A DNA stretch of 64,000 bases, taken from the NCBI GenBank assembly GCA_019828545.1, contig JACVRA010000423.1, positions 1 through 64,000 of the forward strand, in the 5' to 3' direction. The notes under the pieces are model-generated. The model did no database searches. It was not told the DNA's origin and worked only from the letters and a program-made list of their open reading frames with translations. The DNA is from Paracamarosporium sp. OC-R06-R3 (lineage: Eukaryota > Ascomycota > Dothideomycetes > Pleosporales > Didymosphaeriaceae). The position numbers and the translations under genes are program-made. Shown piece by piece: positions 43,695 through 55,224 of this stretch. Every line of letters begins with the position of its first letter. Position 1 is the first letter of the stretch.

Positions 43695-44763
43695 ATTACG
43701 CGGACCCTTGATAGCTTTATAATTGCTGAAACTTGCATCCGAGAATTCTAGCGATCTGTATACTGTAACTAGGTGACCTAAACCGTCATTAGACTTTGTC
43801 AGCTTCGTCATTGCAACATAATCCCGAACCCACCTCCCTGAGATTCCCAGCTTCTTCACCATCATGATCAGGGCTAACACTTGATTGAAAATCGGATACC
43901 CGACCTACTCCAGTTTTTCAGGCGTCTACAATATTACTAGTAGTAGCAATCGATTCGTCGATTCGCTTCCAGTTATGGATTGATGGCTCTATCCGATATT
44001 ACTGTAGCCGCAATATTCGCCAAGAAATAGGTAGGCGAGCCAATTATTCACCCTGAATAATTCATTAGTCTTGACCTCCTTCCCGATGGGGAGTTACGTA
44101 CGTGAAGTCCGATCTTTGTCGCAAGACTAAATACTTTATTATCTTGGCAAACCCTGTAATTATAAATAAGATCTATCTCAGTTTCTATATTGACTGTTTG
44201 CATACACGATGGCTGAGCAAGGTGAGCTTTTCAACAATTTCTGACTACAGAAGCGACGTGGTTGGGCGGCATGAATATGTCTCGGAGGATGGCGGGGTAG
44301 TCTGTAATACATCAGTCGCAATGCTTATCATAGGTGAGCTTGACTGGGCAAACGTGAGCAGGTGTGGCTCGAAACCAATCGTAGGCCTTAGTAGACAAAG
44401 CCTTGGGCAGATCCCAACAATTTAACGGTCAGGTGCTAAGATAGCGTGTAATATCCAAATCTAAATGACAAATCCAACCCATAGTCCGTTACGCGATGTG
44501 GCACAGTGAGCTGTGCCCCGTTTGCGCCCCGTCAAGTGTACACGGAGTTGGTTCACGGCCGCGAGGATACTTGTTGACTTCGTACGACAATAATTGGCTG
44601 GCACTTGCACTGACTAGATCACTGCCCGATGTTTCACACAACGATAGTGACTCAGAAATTTGTTCAGTTCTTGTACAAAGAACCATCTCTCGCCATATGA
44701 ACGGCTTGGTTTACTATACCTTTCCCATCTAAACATTCGAAAGCTCATTGCACTCTTGTCGCG
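43695..44763. other. intergenic stretch upstream of the POT transporter
   Basis: About 1.07 kb, AT-rich around 44040-44200. Open frames at 44102-44425 and 44496-44732 are short and without domain support. No RNA or repeat was recognised. Confidence 0.5.
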
Positions 44764-46918
44764 ATGACTATATCAGATCAGACTAGTGAAAAGATTGAAG
44801 GGAAAATTCTCGTGGCGGAGCCGAGTGTACTGGAAACTGCAGATGAAAACAATCGCAACGACTCGAGCGAAGCAAGAGACACGCCAGAAGAGCCAAAGGA
44901 CGTACGACACGTTCGGGGAAAGGTACCCGTGGTGGTATGGCTACTGGCTTTCACGGGAGCCTCCCAGCGTTTGGCATACTACGGCACTACCATTCCGTGG
45001 CGTAAGATGAGATCCCTCACCTTGAGTGTTAGGGCGCATATTAAGCTAACCGGATTTAGAAAATTATTTGCAAAACGAACTGGGCATGGATCCACCCGGG
45101 GTTCTTGGACTGTAAGTAACGCTCTGGTACAAAGTGGACGATGGCTTGATATAACAATTTCATTGCATCTTTCGCAGAAGCGACTTTCATACGAGACACT
45201 TATCATTATATATCATATTTGTACATGTACGGATGATACTGACGCGCCCTGTACCTTAAGTGGCCAAGATAAGGCAACTATACTCAATAACGCGTTCCTG
45301 TTTCTCAGTTATCTGGCTCCTTTGCCACTTGCGATTATCTCAGATTCATGGCTCGGAAGGTACAGGACACTTGTGTTAAGTCTGACGTGAGTAAGCCACC
45401 GAAACATTCCAGCGTTCTCTGATCTCGCGTAGTGTCTTTGTAATTGGCGAGATAGTCCTAGTCTTGACTGCACTACCATCGGTCGCTTCTCAAACCAGTA
45501 ATGCACTAGGTGGCTTCATCGCAGCTATGATTCTTATTGCGATTGGTCAAGGGGGGACCAGCGCTGTTATATTCCCTTTGCTCGGTAGGTGCTCAGCTAT
45601 GAAGTAGCACAGCACCACTCATATCTTACTACAGGTGATCAAATACCTGAGGAGAACAATCGGCTTGTTCGCGATAAAACTGGCGAGTTTGTCATTGTGG
45701 ATCGTAAACTCACTGTACAATACATATTCAATACTTTCTATTGGTGGGTGCCACTGAACCTTGCTCTCGACAAGTGCTGAATTATAGCAGGATGATCAAT
45801 ATTGCCGCACTGTCAACGCTGGCCACAACAATGTTAGAGAGGAGAGTTGGATTCTGGGTGGCGTATCTACTGCCGTTGTGCTTCCTCGGCGCATCGATAT
45901 TACCCATCCTGATGTGGAATAGTCGGCTGGGTAAGTAAATGTCCAGCTGCCTTACGATATGAAATTAATTTTGCTCTAAGCAAAATTGCCACCCCAAGGC
46001 ACAGTACTGCCGCATGCAGCCAAAGTTCTTACCGTCGCTATATGCGCTAGATTCGACCTCAGAGCGGCTGACCCTTCATACCAAGTCCAGCATTTCAATC
46101 GAACCGTCCCCTGGTCCTCAAATTTTGTCAAAGAGATTCGTCGTGGGCTCCGAGCCTGCCGGATCATACTTTGCTTTACGATATATTATCTCTGTTTCAA
46201 CCAGTCAATGATAACCATCATCAGCCAAGCGAACCAGATGAATTTATCTGGAATCTCAAATGACACGGTTCAATCATTCAACGCTATAGCATATATTATT
46301 CTTAATCCGTTCATACAGCATTGGTTGTTCCCACTTCTGTCGCGACACCACATATCGTTGGGACCAATCGTCAGAATGACGGTAGCATTTATCCTCATGG
46401 CGATGGCAATGGCCTATGCGTCCGGAATTCAGAAGCTTGTATACAGTCGTGGACCATGCTTCTCTTATCCACTGTTCTGCGATGCTGCAATTACCATCAG
46501 AGAAGGCAACAGGATCCATCGCCAGCCCAACAATGTCAGCATCTGGGTCCAGGTTCCCCTGCACTTTCTTCTGGCAGCAAGCGAAATATTTGGTTTTATT
46601 GCTTTAAATGAGTTTGTGTACGCTGAAGCGCCGATGAATATGAAAGCCTTAGTAAAGGCTTTTGAGCAATTAACGGCAGCTATGGGAGCGGGACTTGGTA
46701 TGGCTCTTGGACCTGTTTCGAAAGATCCTCTGCTAGTCGCGATGTTTGCGGCACTCGCGGGTACCATACTTCTTAGTGGTGTTACTTTCTATGCTATTTT
46801 CAGGGCACATGATAGGTATTGGCAAAATAGTGAGTCAACCAAAGGTGTAGAAACACCAGAAGAGGTTAGCGCAACAGATGACCACGTTAAGGAGAGAGGT
46901 ACTATTAGTAACATATAA
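44764..46918 (+). CDS. POT/PTR-family oligopeptide transporter with altered ExxER motif
   Basis: A 12-helix proton-dependent-oligopeptide-transporter-family protein with about six short introns. After a 50-residue acidic N-terminus, VPVVVWLLAFTGASQRLAYY with GTT is helix 1. Intron removal then gives IPWQNYLQNELGMDPPGVLG and, with an AAG acceptor, LGQDKATILNNAFLFLSYL. Later exons hold ILIAIGQGGTSAVIFPLLGD, then VQYIFNTFYW with MINIAALSTL. Next are RACRIILCFTIYYLCFNQ and IQHWLFPLL. EIFGFIALNEFVYAEAPMNM and KALVKAFEQLTAAMGAGLGM are the usual late family signature. In the family the first helix carries ExxERFxYYG. Here it is GASQRLAYYG, with both glutamates gone, which suggests altered proton coupling. 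Its position downstream of the aminomutase and ligase suggests it moves their product or precursor (inference). Confidence 0.86.
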
Positions 46919-48514
46919 AGCGGCTTAGAAGTAAAAGTAGTAATCTAAAAGTAATAAATACAAATAGCCGCTACTTAGGACTGTTTCAAGATAGAGTAAC
47001 TAAGTGAACTAGAAAATTAGCCTCCTGTAATTATCACGATGTCAGAGATATCTATCTGTGGTTACCGTTTTTAATGGATATCATTCTATACTTGTTTCCT
47101 GCGCATCCATCTTTTCGCCCCTATCGCGACGTGGATCTTGTCAGCGATCCTGGGAACAGGCTTCATTCGACGAGGCCCTTCGTGCTGGCTCCTGTGCCCT
47201 ACGTAGGGAAGGTAATTTTTTCTAATCTGTTGAGGGCTAGATACGTCTGATGCGAGGGCCTATAGGCATCTAGAATGATAGTTACGATACCGCAGGGCGT
47301 GGAAGTGCGCTCGTTAGTCGATGTATATGTGGGGCTGGTGGAGGCGACGAGAATCATTTTTCCAAAGGCAAAATGTGAGCCAGCGCCAAGGTCATTCTAA
47401 CCTTGACATAGCAAGTCTTGTTCTTTTAATTCAGTTCTATTGCCTTTACCGCGAGGGCTTCTTCGCCGTTACCAAGTTGATCGACTTAGTCACCTTGTCC
47501 GCCGTCCTCCTCGTGGTAAACGTAATCCAAGCTTTCGATCCAAGTGTGTATTAACGATGATCTATTGTTATAAGTAGATCTTGTTCCACGACTACCACGA
47601 TTGGGACGCGTTTCGCGGTCAAATGACTTGCTGCTGATAATGCATAGCTATTGCGGTTTCTCTCTGCAACCTTTGCAGGTTTTAGTCCGACATAAACGAA
47701 TCCAAACCATAGCTAACGCCAAGAATTATTCATTTCCTAAGCGCGCGAAGCCCCAGCATTAGTCTGTTACTGCTTTTTAGCTCTTCCCTTCTAGTCTCGT
47801 ATTACATCCCTCCTATCGGGCCCTTTTCCGCCCGTCGTGCCTATCACGTCCATTACGTCCATCTCTGCTATACTGGCGATGCTCTTCCGGAAAATCCAAC
47901 ATTCTCCTATGTCGTCTCCCCTCTCATATTTCCTACAAGCTCTAGCCCTGTAATGTTGTAATGTTTACGTCCCTCAAATCGCCTACTAGGATGATCTAAG
48001 AAATTGCTTTAAGGTGGCCTAGATAACTAGTAAAAAGTACTATATAAGCCTATTGTTACAAGGGCTCGTCTACATAACTAAATTGGATCCGGGTGAGGGC
48101 TAGCGGTGTCTGTATCTTGAGGGTATCCAGTGGTCGAGCAGCGATTAAGTAAAGAGGTGGGAATATCCCTTTTTTGCAGTGGGTGGTAAGACATCAATCC
48201 TGTGAGAAGGCTGGGTGATAATGTGTAGAAGTTGTGCTTCAATTTCGACTATGAAAGTTGACTACGAAGAATAGGAAATGTGTAGGAATCCTTCTAGACT
48301 ATATAATAATCTTCATATTCCTCGTTATCCCTTAGGTCCTCTGCTCTCCCAGGACGATGGTCTCTTGGCGGGACGATGATTAAGTGAATGCTGACCTAAG
48401 TTGCTCCACTGCCTGGCGCGTTAACAGCCATTAGCAATACGTGTGTTTCTTATGTTCTGTGTGTAATTTCACATTGGCACCCCGCCTCAACTTGCCTGGA
48501 TCGTAACATGAAGG
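46919..48514. other. intergenic stretch
   Basis: About 1.6 kb between convergent genes. Only short open frames are present (47321-47554, for example). A pyrimidine-rich part lies near 47760-47900. No gene, RNA or repeat is supported. Confidence 0.5.
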
Positions 48515-51500
48515 CTAAGACTCGCTCCCGACTCCCGCCCTTGCCGCAGCTCTTTTCGCTTTACGGTGGAACTCGTTTAAGCTTTCTGCCATTACTCTAT
48601 CCCATTTATCCCCGCTTTTCTCGAGTCCTTGCGTTATGGACAAAACGGTCTCGCCTTGATCGTCAACTGCCGTCAAAAGCCCGACGTCTTGAGGCGCCAG
48701 ATCAAGCAACGCATCGAGAGCGTCTCTTCTTCTTTTCCCATCCTGCTTGCTTCTCAGCGCGAAATGCAGTGCGGTAGAGCCGTCGTAGCGTTGCAGCTTG
48801 AGCTGTGCAGCTGCTTCGGTCTGCAATAGTTTCCGTATCATTCGCGCGTTGCCCTGTACCACGACAGCATGAATGGGATATTCGTATTGCGTTGAAGATG
48901 GCGCAGTTAAGCTGGCGCCTAGCTCCAGAAGCAGATCCACGAACTCTATTTGGTCGAAATATGCAGCCTGATATATCGTTGTCATACCGTCGGAGGGTGA
49001 GGACATGTCCTCTTTGCTATACGTTTGCAGGATCCACTTTGCGGTTTCTGGCTGGTTACACATGATTGCTCCATGGAGTGCTCGCTGATATTGGCCATCC
49101 TTGAGAGATCGCGTGTAGGTGCAAGCGTCCCTGCAAACCTCACAGTTGGTTTTCGTGAGATGCCACTTAAGCAGACGTGTACAGCCGAGGATGGCTAAGA
49201 GCACGAGAAGGCACTCTGTTTCGTCGTGCTGCTCTTTTGTACGCATAAGATGTGTGCCTCGTACATCAATATCTTGAAGCTTCCAGATATGGTTCTCGAT
49301 TACTCGCTTCGCCTTACTGCTGTCACAGTCTTTCAGAAATTTATACGGGTTCTCAAGGTCTTCGAATAAATCTCCGCATTCGCGAGCATGATAGGTCCAG
49401 TTCTCGCAGGCATAGTCTATGAACGCGAACGCATCATCCTCAGTGCCCTCGGTACCATTTCGATAGCCGCTTCGCGCGTCGTAATCTTCAAGCGAGCAAA
49501 GATCTAGCGCCTGAATGCACGCTTTGAAGAGGAATTCATGGCAGCTCTTGACCCAGTCGCTTCCTGCGCGCGTGACATCGTCGATTGATTCTCGCAGATA
49601 AACCGATACAGAATCATGGATGAAACGGACCGTCCTGGGCGCACCTGGAGAATGGTACACATCGATCAAGCCATGCGACTCTCGACGTATCATGTTCTCA
49701 AACGTGGCGCCGTTCGTAAATCCTTGTCCAGATTTCTCCCAGCTCTGCACCCTGTTGAAGCGGAAGTGCTCCTCTGTAAATGCCAGTGAGTATCGAAATT
49801 CCTCTACGGTCATCGCACGACGAGCTCCGTAAACCATCTGAACCATGTCGCGCACTCTGTCTTGTTTCATGAGGACGCTGGTTGTGAATAGGCTCTTGTA
49901 AATGTCTTTGTGCGCTGCAGGGAGATCCTCGATGAGTTTCAAGAGATCTTCTTCACTTGACGACTTCAGTTGAGAGATGATTTGTTGTACGATGGTAGTA
50001 GGCCAGATGAAGTCGTCCGGACAGCGAAGCATCATCTTGCCGTAAATCAGTCTGCGCAACCGGAGATCATCAATTTCCTCTAGATGGCTTCGTACAAATG
50101 CATCGATTGTCGGCCTGTTATTCTCCTCCACCACGATTATCAAGGATTTCGGCTCTGATGTACCGTAGTAGGGACTTGGACGACGGGCGAGACAGACTTT
50201 GAGATCCACGTTTTGCCTGCGAGCGGAGTCTACAAGCTTGCTCAAGAATTGTAAGAACTTTTTTGCATCAACGACATCGACCAGACACTTGTCGACTGCA
50301 TCGATAAAGACTCGTATCCGGGATTTTTTACGGTCTCTTCTATAGCATATGCAATCTAGTAGCGCAGCCATGAGAGTCTCTACGTTCCAGATGTAATCTT
50401 CCGAATCGTCGTGTATGACCTGAGCGAATCCTTTGAATCCTGGCCAATTCATGTTGTCTTCGTTTTGTAGCACTTGGTAGAGTATGGAGCAAAGGAAACG
50501 TTGCAAAGGGTTTCTGGGGCTAGGCGCTTGGCCCTCTTCCGTACCGTCCCTTGAAGTGTCAAAACAATGGTGAAGGACCAATGCATTGGGGAGATCGTTT
50601 CGCCTGATCAGTGCTTCGACGAGGGCTGATTTTCCGGTCGCCATTCTACCACGTAAAGTAAGGAAGGACGCATCAGGTCCTGTCCCAGTTTCCCAATCCT
50701 TATAGGTTTTGTGAGCGAATAGCCAATCCATCGTCACATGCGGCTGCGCTTGCTTGTGGACACGAGAAGGTATCTTGGTTTGTAATCGCGACATGCATTC
50801 TAGTCTTATGTGAGCTCTGCCTTAACACGGAATTTGGTAGTTGTCTTACCTGCATGAATGGCATCGTCTTGGGGTCTCGCTAACCGCATGGTAAATCGAT
50901 GGTCTGATAGGAACGTGCTGATCAGGGATACTCACATTGTTGGCGAAGTTTCTGACCGCAAGCCAGAATCTTCTGGTACACATCTTCTGAATTGAGGTAT
51001 AGATTGGTAGCCTCGTCGATGGCCCCCATCTGCTTGGAATCCTCCAGACTTACCGTTTCCAGGCCTTTATCGACATTGAAACGGTAGTACCGTCCAGACA
51101 AGGCAAGGTCTTTGTGCTGACGATGAAAATGTTCTGCGGTCTTCTCCGTTTGCGTGGCAATGCTCACTAGCATCTTCCCTATGTCCAACAAGTTGTTGTC
51201 TTGGAACGGCGTTAGGGATGGTTTTCCTGTACCAATGGAAATAATGCATTGGATTTGTTCTGGTTTTACATCAAATTCGTCAATCGCTTCTTCCCATAAT
51301 TCGAATACTGGGTTGTTAGCACCGATTGCACCATCCACGAAGCGTGCGCCGCTCTTAAGACGCACAGGCTCGAAGAACGTCGTTGCAGCCGAGGTTGCGC
51401 GTGCTGCTTCCCATATCTTGAGGTCCTTCCTTGTTTTGTCGCGCCGCGAGTGATAACTGCGAAAGCGGACCGTTCGCGACGTATCAGCACTCTGTGCGCA

Positions 51501-52015
51501 CACGAAGCTTCCAGAATTATTTCGGAACATTTGTGGGAGATCGTTTGATTTTACTTACATCTTACACTTGTTCTCGGCAACTTCGAGTAGCGTCGTATCG
51601 TCAGACAGATTTTGTTGTTGTATAATACTCTTGATAGCCAGCTCGAGCTCCTTGTGATCGAACTGAGACTGAACCTCTAACGACCTGAATTTTAATTTGA
51701 ATCTTGACCTTTGCTTCTGGAAGACTCGATTGGATAACGATGTATATGCTTCAATACAATCTTCAACGCTCATACGCAGTCGACCAAGCATGATTGCTAT
51801 CAGCCTGAATCGTCTTCAGTATACGTCCGTGCACAGATTACACAAACTCACCCGCCTGTACTGGTCCCTCCAATCATGTCAAAACAGTCACAAGGTTTCG
51901 GTGGATTCTCGGGGTTGACGGATTCCATAAGCTTCTGGAGGATAGAAAGCGAAGAGAGCCCACGGACCCCGCCTCCGTCAAGCGCCAGCAAGCGCAAGGT
52001 TCCTCGTTCGGACAT
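48515..52015 (-). CDS. patatin-NACHT-ankyrin NLR-like protein
   Basis: A fungal NOD-like-receptor architecture of 1106 residues. Exons 51852-52015, 51559-51804, 50936-51507, 50850-50903 and 48515-50799 sum to 3321 bases in frame. The N-terminal patatin phospholipase has the oxyanion loop DGGGVRGLSS (13-22), the nucleophile GTSTGG (Ser52) and the dyad Asp in VDGAIGANNP (Asp195). The NTPase follows with Walker A GRMATGKS (396-403) and a Walker-B-like RIRVFIDAVDKC. The C-terminus has ankyrin-type repeats, such as DGMTTIYQAAYFDQIEFVDL and DGSTALHFALRSKQDGKRR. All catalytic residues are present. Such proteins act in non-self recognition and regulated cell death in fungi; the trigger here is unknown. 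A disrupted HET gene lies about 3 kb away. Confidence 0.88.
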
Positions 52016-52808
52016 CGTGACGCGTACGAAGGATGGAATGATGAGAAACGTTGTGGAGTTCAGGACAGAACAAAAGGCCTTGGTATGCCTGGGTGATAGT
52101 GATTAACCCGAATGTCCGATTGGGGAAGGTGGGACAGGGCGCGACCTCGAACTAGCCTTACTGGAAGCTGAAACGTGCATGCATCGGCGTACCCGTAACA
52201 CAATGTGGCAGACAATCTCAGAACCGTATAGGCTGTCAATGTTAAGGCGCACTACGCACTTCAACCTTTGGCACATAGGGGCGGTTTCAGATATTTGCAA
52301 AGTATGGTCGTTGTTCCAGATCCGTTTGCGTTCCATGCCTCGCAATGCGCGCGGTGCGCAAGGTCCAGTAGCGGGGTTGCTGCGGACGACACGGTCATCA
52401 ACCGACGCTACCATAGGTAGTATCACTATGGATCGAAAAAGGCTTAAGTATTTTTCGAACCACAACGAGCAACCATACCTATAGTTGTGTACGAGCTTGG
52501 TTCGCGCTAGATGGGGTTGTGCCTTGGTAGTAGGCGGGGCGTTTTATTTTTGCAGTCTGGCTTGTCATAGTCCGCCGTACACCATGCCGTGTTCGGCCCC
52601 CTCCCCCTCGTGAGACTAGACAACAATAGTTTCACAAATGCCAAGTCTTGGCCCCTACTACTTACACTGGGTGCCTTAATCAGTGTAACATTTAGAAACG
52701 GAAAATTCATTCCATATGTCGTCGTATATGAGAACAACGCTGTTGCCAGTAACGTGCCGAAGGTGATCTCGAACTTGCTCTTGTCCCTAATCCTATGCAC
52801 GATACGCT
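52016..52808. other. intergenic stretch between divergent genes
   Basis: About 790 bases with the promoters of the NLR-like gene and the GPI-type gene. Short open frames only. Nothing else recognised. Confidence 0.5.
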
Positions 52809-54018
52809 ATGGCAAACTACGCTCCGCAAATGCCCAGGCGTCGATACCGGAATATCTTTTTACGATCTTTGGCCTTGGTATCCTCCATACAATGTGTTAA
52901 CTCGAGCGTGTTGAATCGCGATGAGACTACTTGCGAGGCCCGCAACTGGTGGCAGGAGTTAAGTTGTTTACGGCGGCAAAATACTCTTTTCGATATCATA
53001 AACAGCATTGTCGTCAACCAGAAAAGCCACTCAGATGCTTGGATATGCCGCAACTATGACGATGGGTTCCAAAACAACAATGAAGATTACTTCCTTCCAC
53101 CCAAAGGATCCGCGATCGATCCCCAGCTTGGATATTGCATCGTGCCACGGGCTGTTCTAACTAATGGCACTTCATATTTGACGAACATCAAGAGACTTGG
53201 TATACACGGCGCGCTCGAAGCATGTCCCTTATTTGACCCTGATTTCCATGAATGCCTCTGCACACAGGGTGTGACTGACTACCTCCTTGGCCAATTCTCG
53301 GCGTACTTCTTTCCGTTCAAGGTCAACAATCTCGAGAAATCTTGCAAGCAATATCGGCGGCCCAGACTTTCAGCCCGTGATATAGAGAGTTCCGAGCTTT
53401 TGGAAGACCCTCTGGTGCGACGAGACCTCGAGGTAAGCAAGAGTCTTTCAAGATCTAACCCTATGCGTGACATTCCACTAACGAGACCTGGTGACCTTAT
53501 AGTCGAGACAACTTACTGATGGAACATACCTTATCGACATTGACGACTATGGCACACCACTGTATAGCGACAGCACTGTCGGATTGCCCCTGCCGTTCTA
53601 TGATAAGGCAGTTGGCCAGTACGGAGGAAGGACTATAGCTCAACGATGCTATTTACACCCATCGGAACCGGAGATAGCTAAGTGTCTAAGATGGCTATTG
53701 CCAGCCAATAATACCGCACAACTCAGTTCGAATGAGCCCAAGAACGCGGTGTACCGACGAAGACCAAGCACAGTTTCTTCAGTATCGGCTGAACCACAGG
53801 TTGCTAGTTTCACTAGTGAGGTATTATATGATGCTTCGCAAGCCGCTTCGGACAATGCTGTCCTGGCAACGATAACGGCAACGATAACGGCAGGCCTATC
53901 GTCTGCACCTGCACCAAGTCAGAGCAAAGGGAACCTGGAGGGGTCAACGTCGATCTCAGCTATTGCACCTTCCTTGCTCGTTTTCGGAGCTGCTACCTTC
54001 GCTGTCTTGATGCTTTAA
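52809..54018 (+). CDS. secreted, probably GPI-anchored cysteine-rich protein
   Basis: Two exons (52809-53431 and from 53503) joined DLE to SRQLTDGTYLID give a protein of about 379 residues. A hydrophobic N-terminal segment (NIFLRSLALVSSIQC) serves as signal peptide. The start may be the ATG at 52809 or the one near 52830 that begins MPRRRYRN. Cysteines are spread through the ectodomain (SSIQC, TTCEARNWW, SCLRR, WICRNYDD, YCIVPR, EACPLFDP, ECLCTQ, KSCKQY, QRCYLHP, KCLRWLL). A Ser/Thr/Ala-rich linker follows, then a terminal hydrophobic tail ISAIAPSLLVFGAATFAVLM, typical of GPI attachment. N-glycosylation sites (NSS, NGT, NNT) are visible. I recognise no named domain. Cell-wall or surface role is inferred only from topology. 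Confidence 0.72.
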
Positions 54019-54172
54019 GGGAAGATCAGACGCGCTTATCTTTCTCAAGTGCTTTCTTAAATGGGTTTTATTTACAAGAATGATATCCTTTAATAGGTTC
54101 GAGGCCTATAGTATCTTATGAACAGCGGCGCAATAAATTCATTATGTTACAGTTATTCATTTAATCTAGTAT

Positions 54173-54420
54173 TGTTATGTAAGAAGTGAATCGAAGGCTG
54201 ATCGATGAGGCTGATGATAGGGGATAGCCAGCACGTAGCCTGATAGGCTAGTGGAGCAGGGGTTACAATAGGAGGATAGGGAAGGCAGGAGAATCAACAA
54301 TCAAGCACAACAGACAGATCAGGACTATAGGCGATAGTACGATATAATTTCGATAGTATAAATTTCTACTCTATAAATCATTCTCTTGATATTCCCTCAA
54401 AGCAGCCAACTTATACGACA
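54173..54420. repeat. solo LTR, copy 1
   Basis: A 248-base element starts TGTTATGTA and ends TATACGACA. The ends form an imperfect inverted repeat and correspond to those of copy 2. The flanks are AGTAT on the left and GTAT on the right (AGTAT if the final A is counted), a target-site duplication. The interior resembles copy 2 (GTAAGAAGT near the start, ACGATA then ATTTCTACTC then TTCTCTTGATA near the end). No internal retrotransposon genes adjoin it, so it is a solo LTR. Confidence 0.65.
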
Positions 54421-54453
54421 GTATAAGACTATTTTCGAGTTAATAGATATATT

Positions 54454-54480
54454 AAACTATGAAATTGGTTTTTGCTAATT
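54454..54480. repeat. short dispersed repeat, copy A
   Basis: About 27 bases here match 63749-63775. All differences between the copies (six over the 28 aligned bases) are transitions, which is what RIP or methylation-driven decay leaves. The family is unknown. Confidence 0.5.
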
Positions 54481-54600
54481 CATTTAATTACTCTCATTGT
54501 GTAAGAGGTAGCTTAAAGGCAAATTCAAGACGGCTAGAGTAAAATAGAGAAGAAGTACACGGTATATAGTTTATTAGATTAATAGAATAGAGACTACTAT

Positions 54601-54854
54601 TGTTGTGTAAGAAGTAGATTGAGGAGCGATCGGGGATAGGATAGGCTTAGTTCAGGAGCTATTCCGAAGTAGGGTAAAAGGGTGAAAGGAGAAGCTGGAG
54701 TTACTCCGAAGGAGCCTCCGTCAATCTCTTAAGCAGAGACATGACGGACGGGATGGACAACACAAGAATTGTACGATAGGCCTTTGATAGAATCAATCTC
54801 TACTCAATGCGGAATCCTCCTGATACTCGGTCGACGCAGTCCAACTACACAACA
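54601..54854. repeat. solo LTR, copy 2
   Basis: A 254-base element with perfect nine-base terminal inverted repeats, TGTTGTGTA at the left and TACACAACA at the right. It thus has the TG...CA ends of an LTR. CTAT (ACTAT if the last A is counted) flanks both sides as a target-site duplication. It contains GTAAGAAGTAGATTGAGGAG and CTCCTGATACTCGG-like ends shared with copy 1. No gag or pol coding sequence lies beside it. Confidence 0.7.
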
Positions 54855-55224
54855 CTATAGAAGCTATAAGAAGGAATAAAGAATAGAAAAGAATAATATG
54901 AACTAATTATAATAGATAATAGTATAGATGTTTGTCTTATGGAGAATGATCCTAATATTCTCTTAAAGTAAACCACCTGTATGATATATTACATAATAGT
55001 TATTTAATAAATGAAATAGTTGAAGTAAAAGATATACAGAGTTGCTACTCTAGTACTACATTACCTTTTGGATTCCTTATAGTCCATTCTATTTTCCTAG
55101 TGTTATAAATAGTATAACGCGTCTGATTTTCTTCATTTAATTCTTGATTTTCGGTATGATGCCACAATTCGTCACACACATCTAATTGTAGATATTGAAT
55201 ATTGTCCCACATGAATCCAATCCT

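Larger units (their letters stand above)
54019..55224. other. AT-rich repeat region
   Basis: Apart from the two solo LTRs and the short dispersed repeat, this is AT-rich sequence without genes, typical of transposon-scarred fungal DNA. A partial third LTR-like start (CATTGTGTAAGAGGTAG) lies near 54496. Confidence 0.55.
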
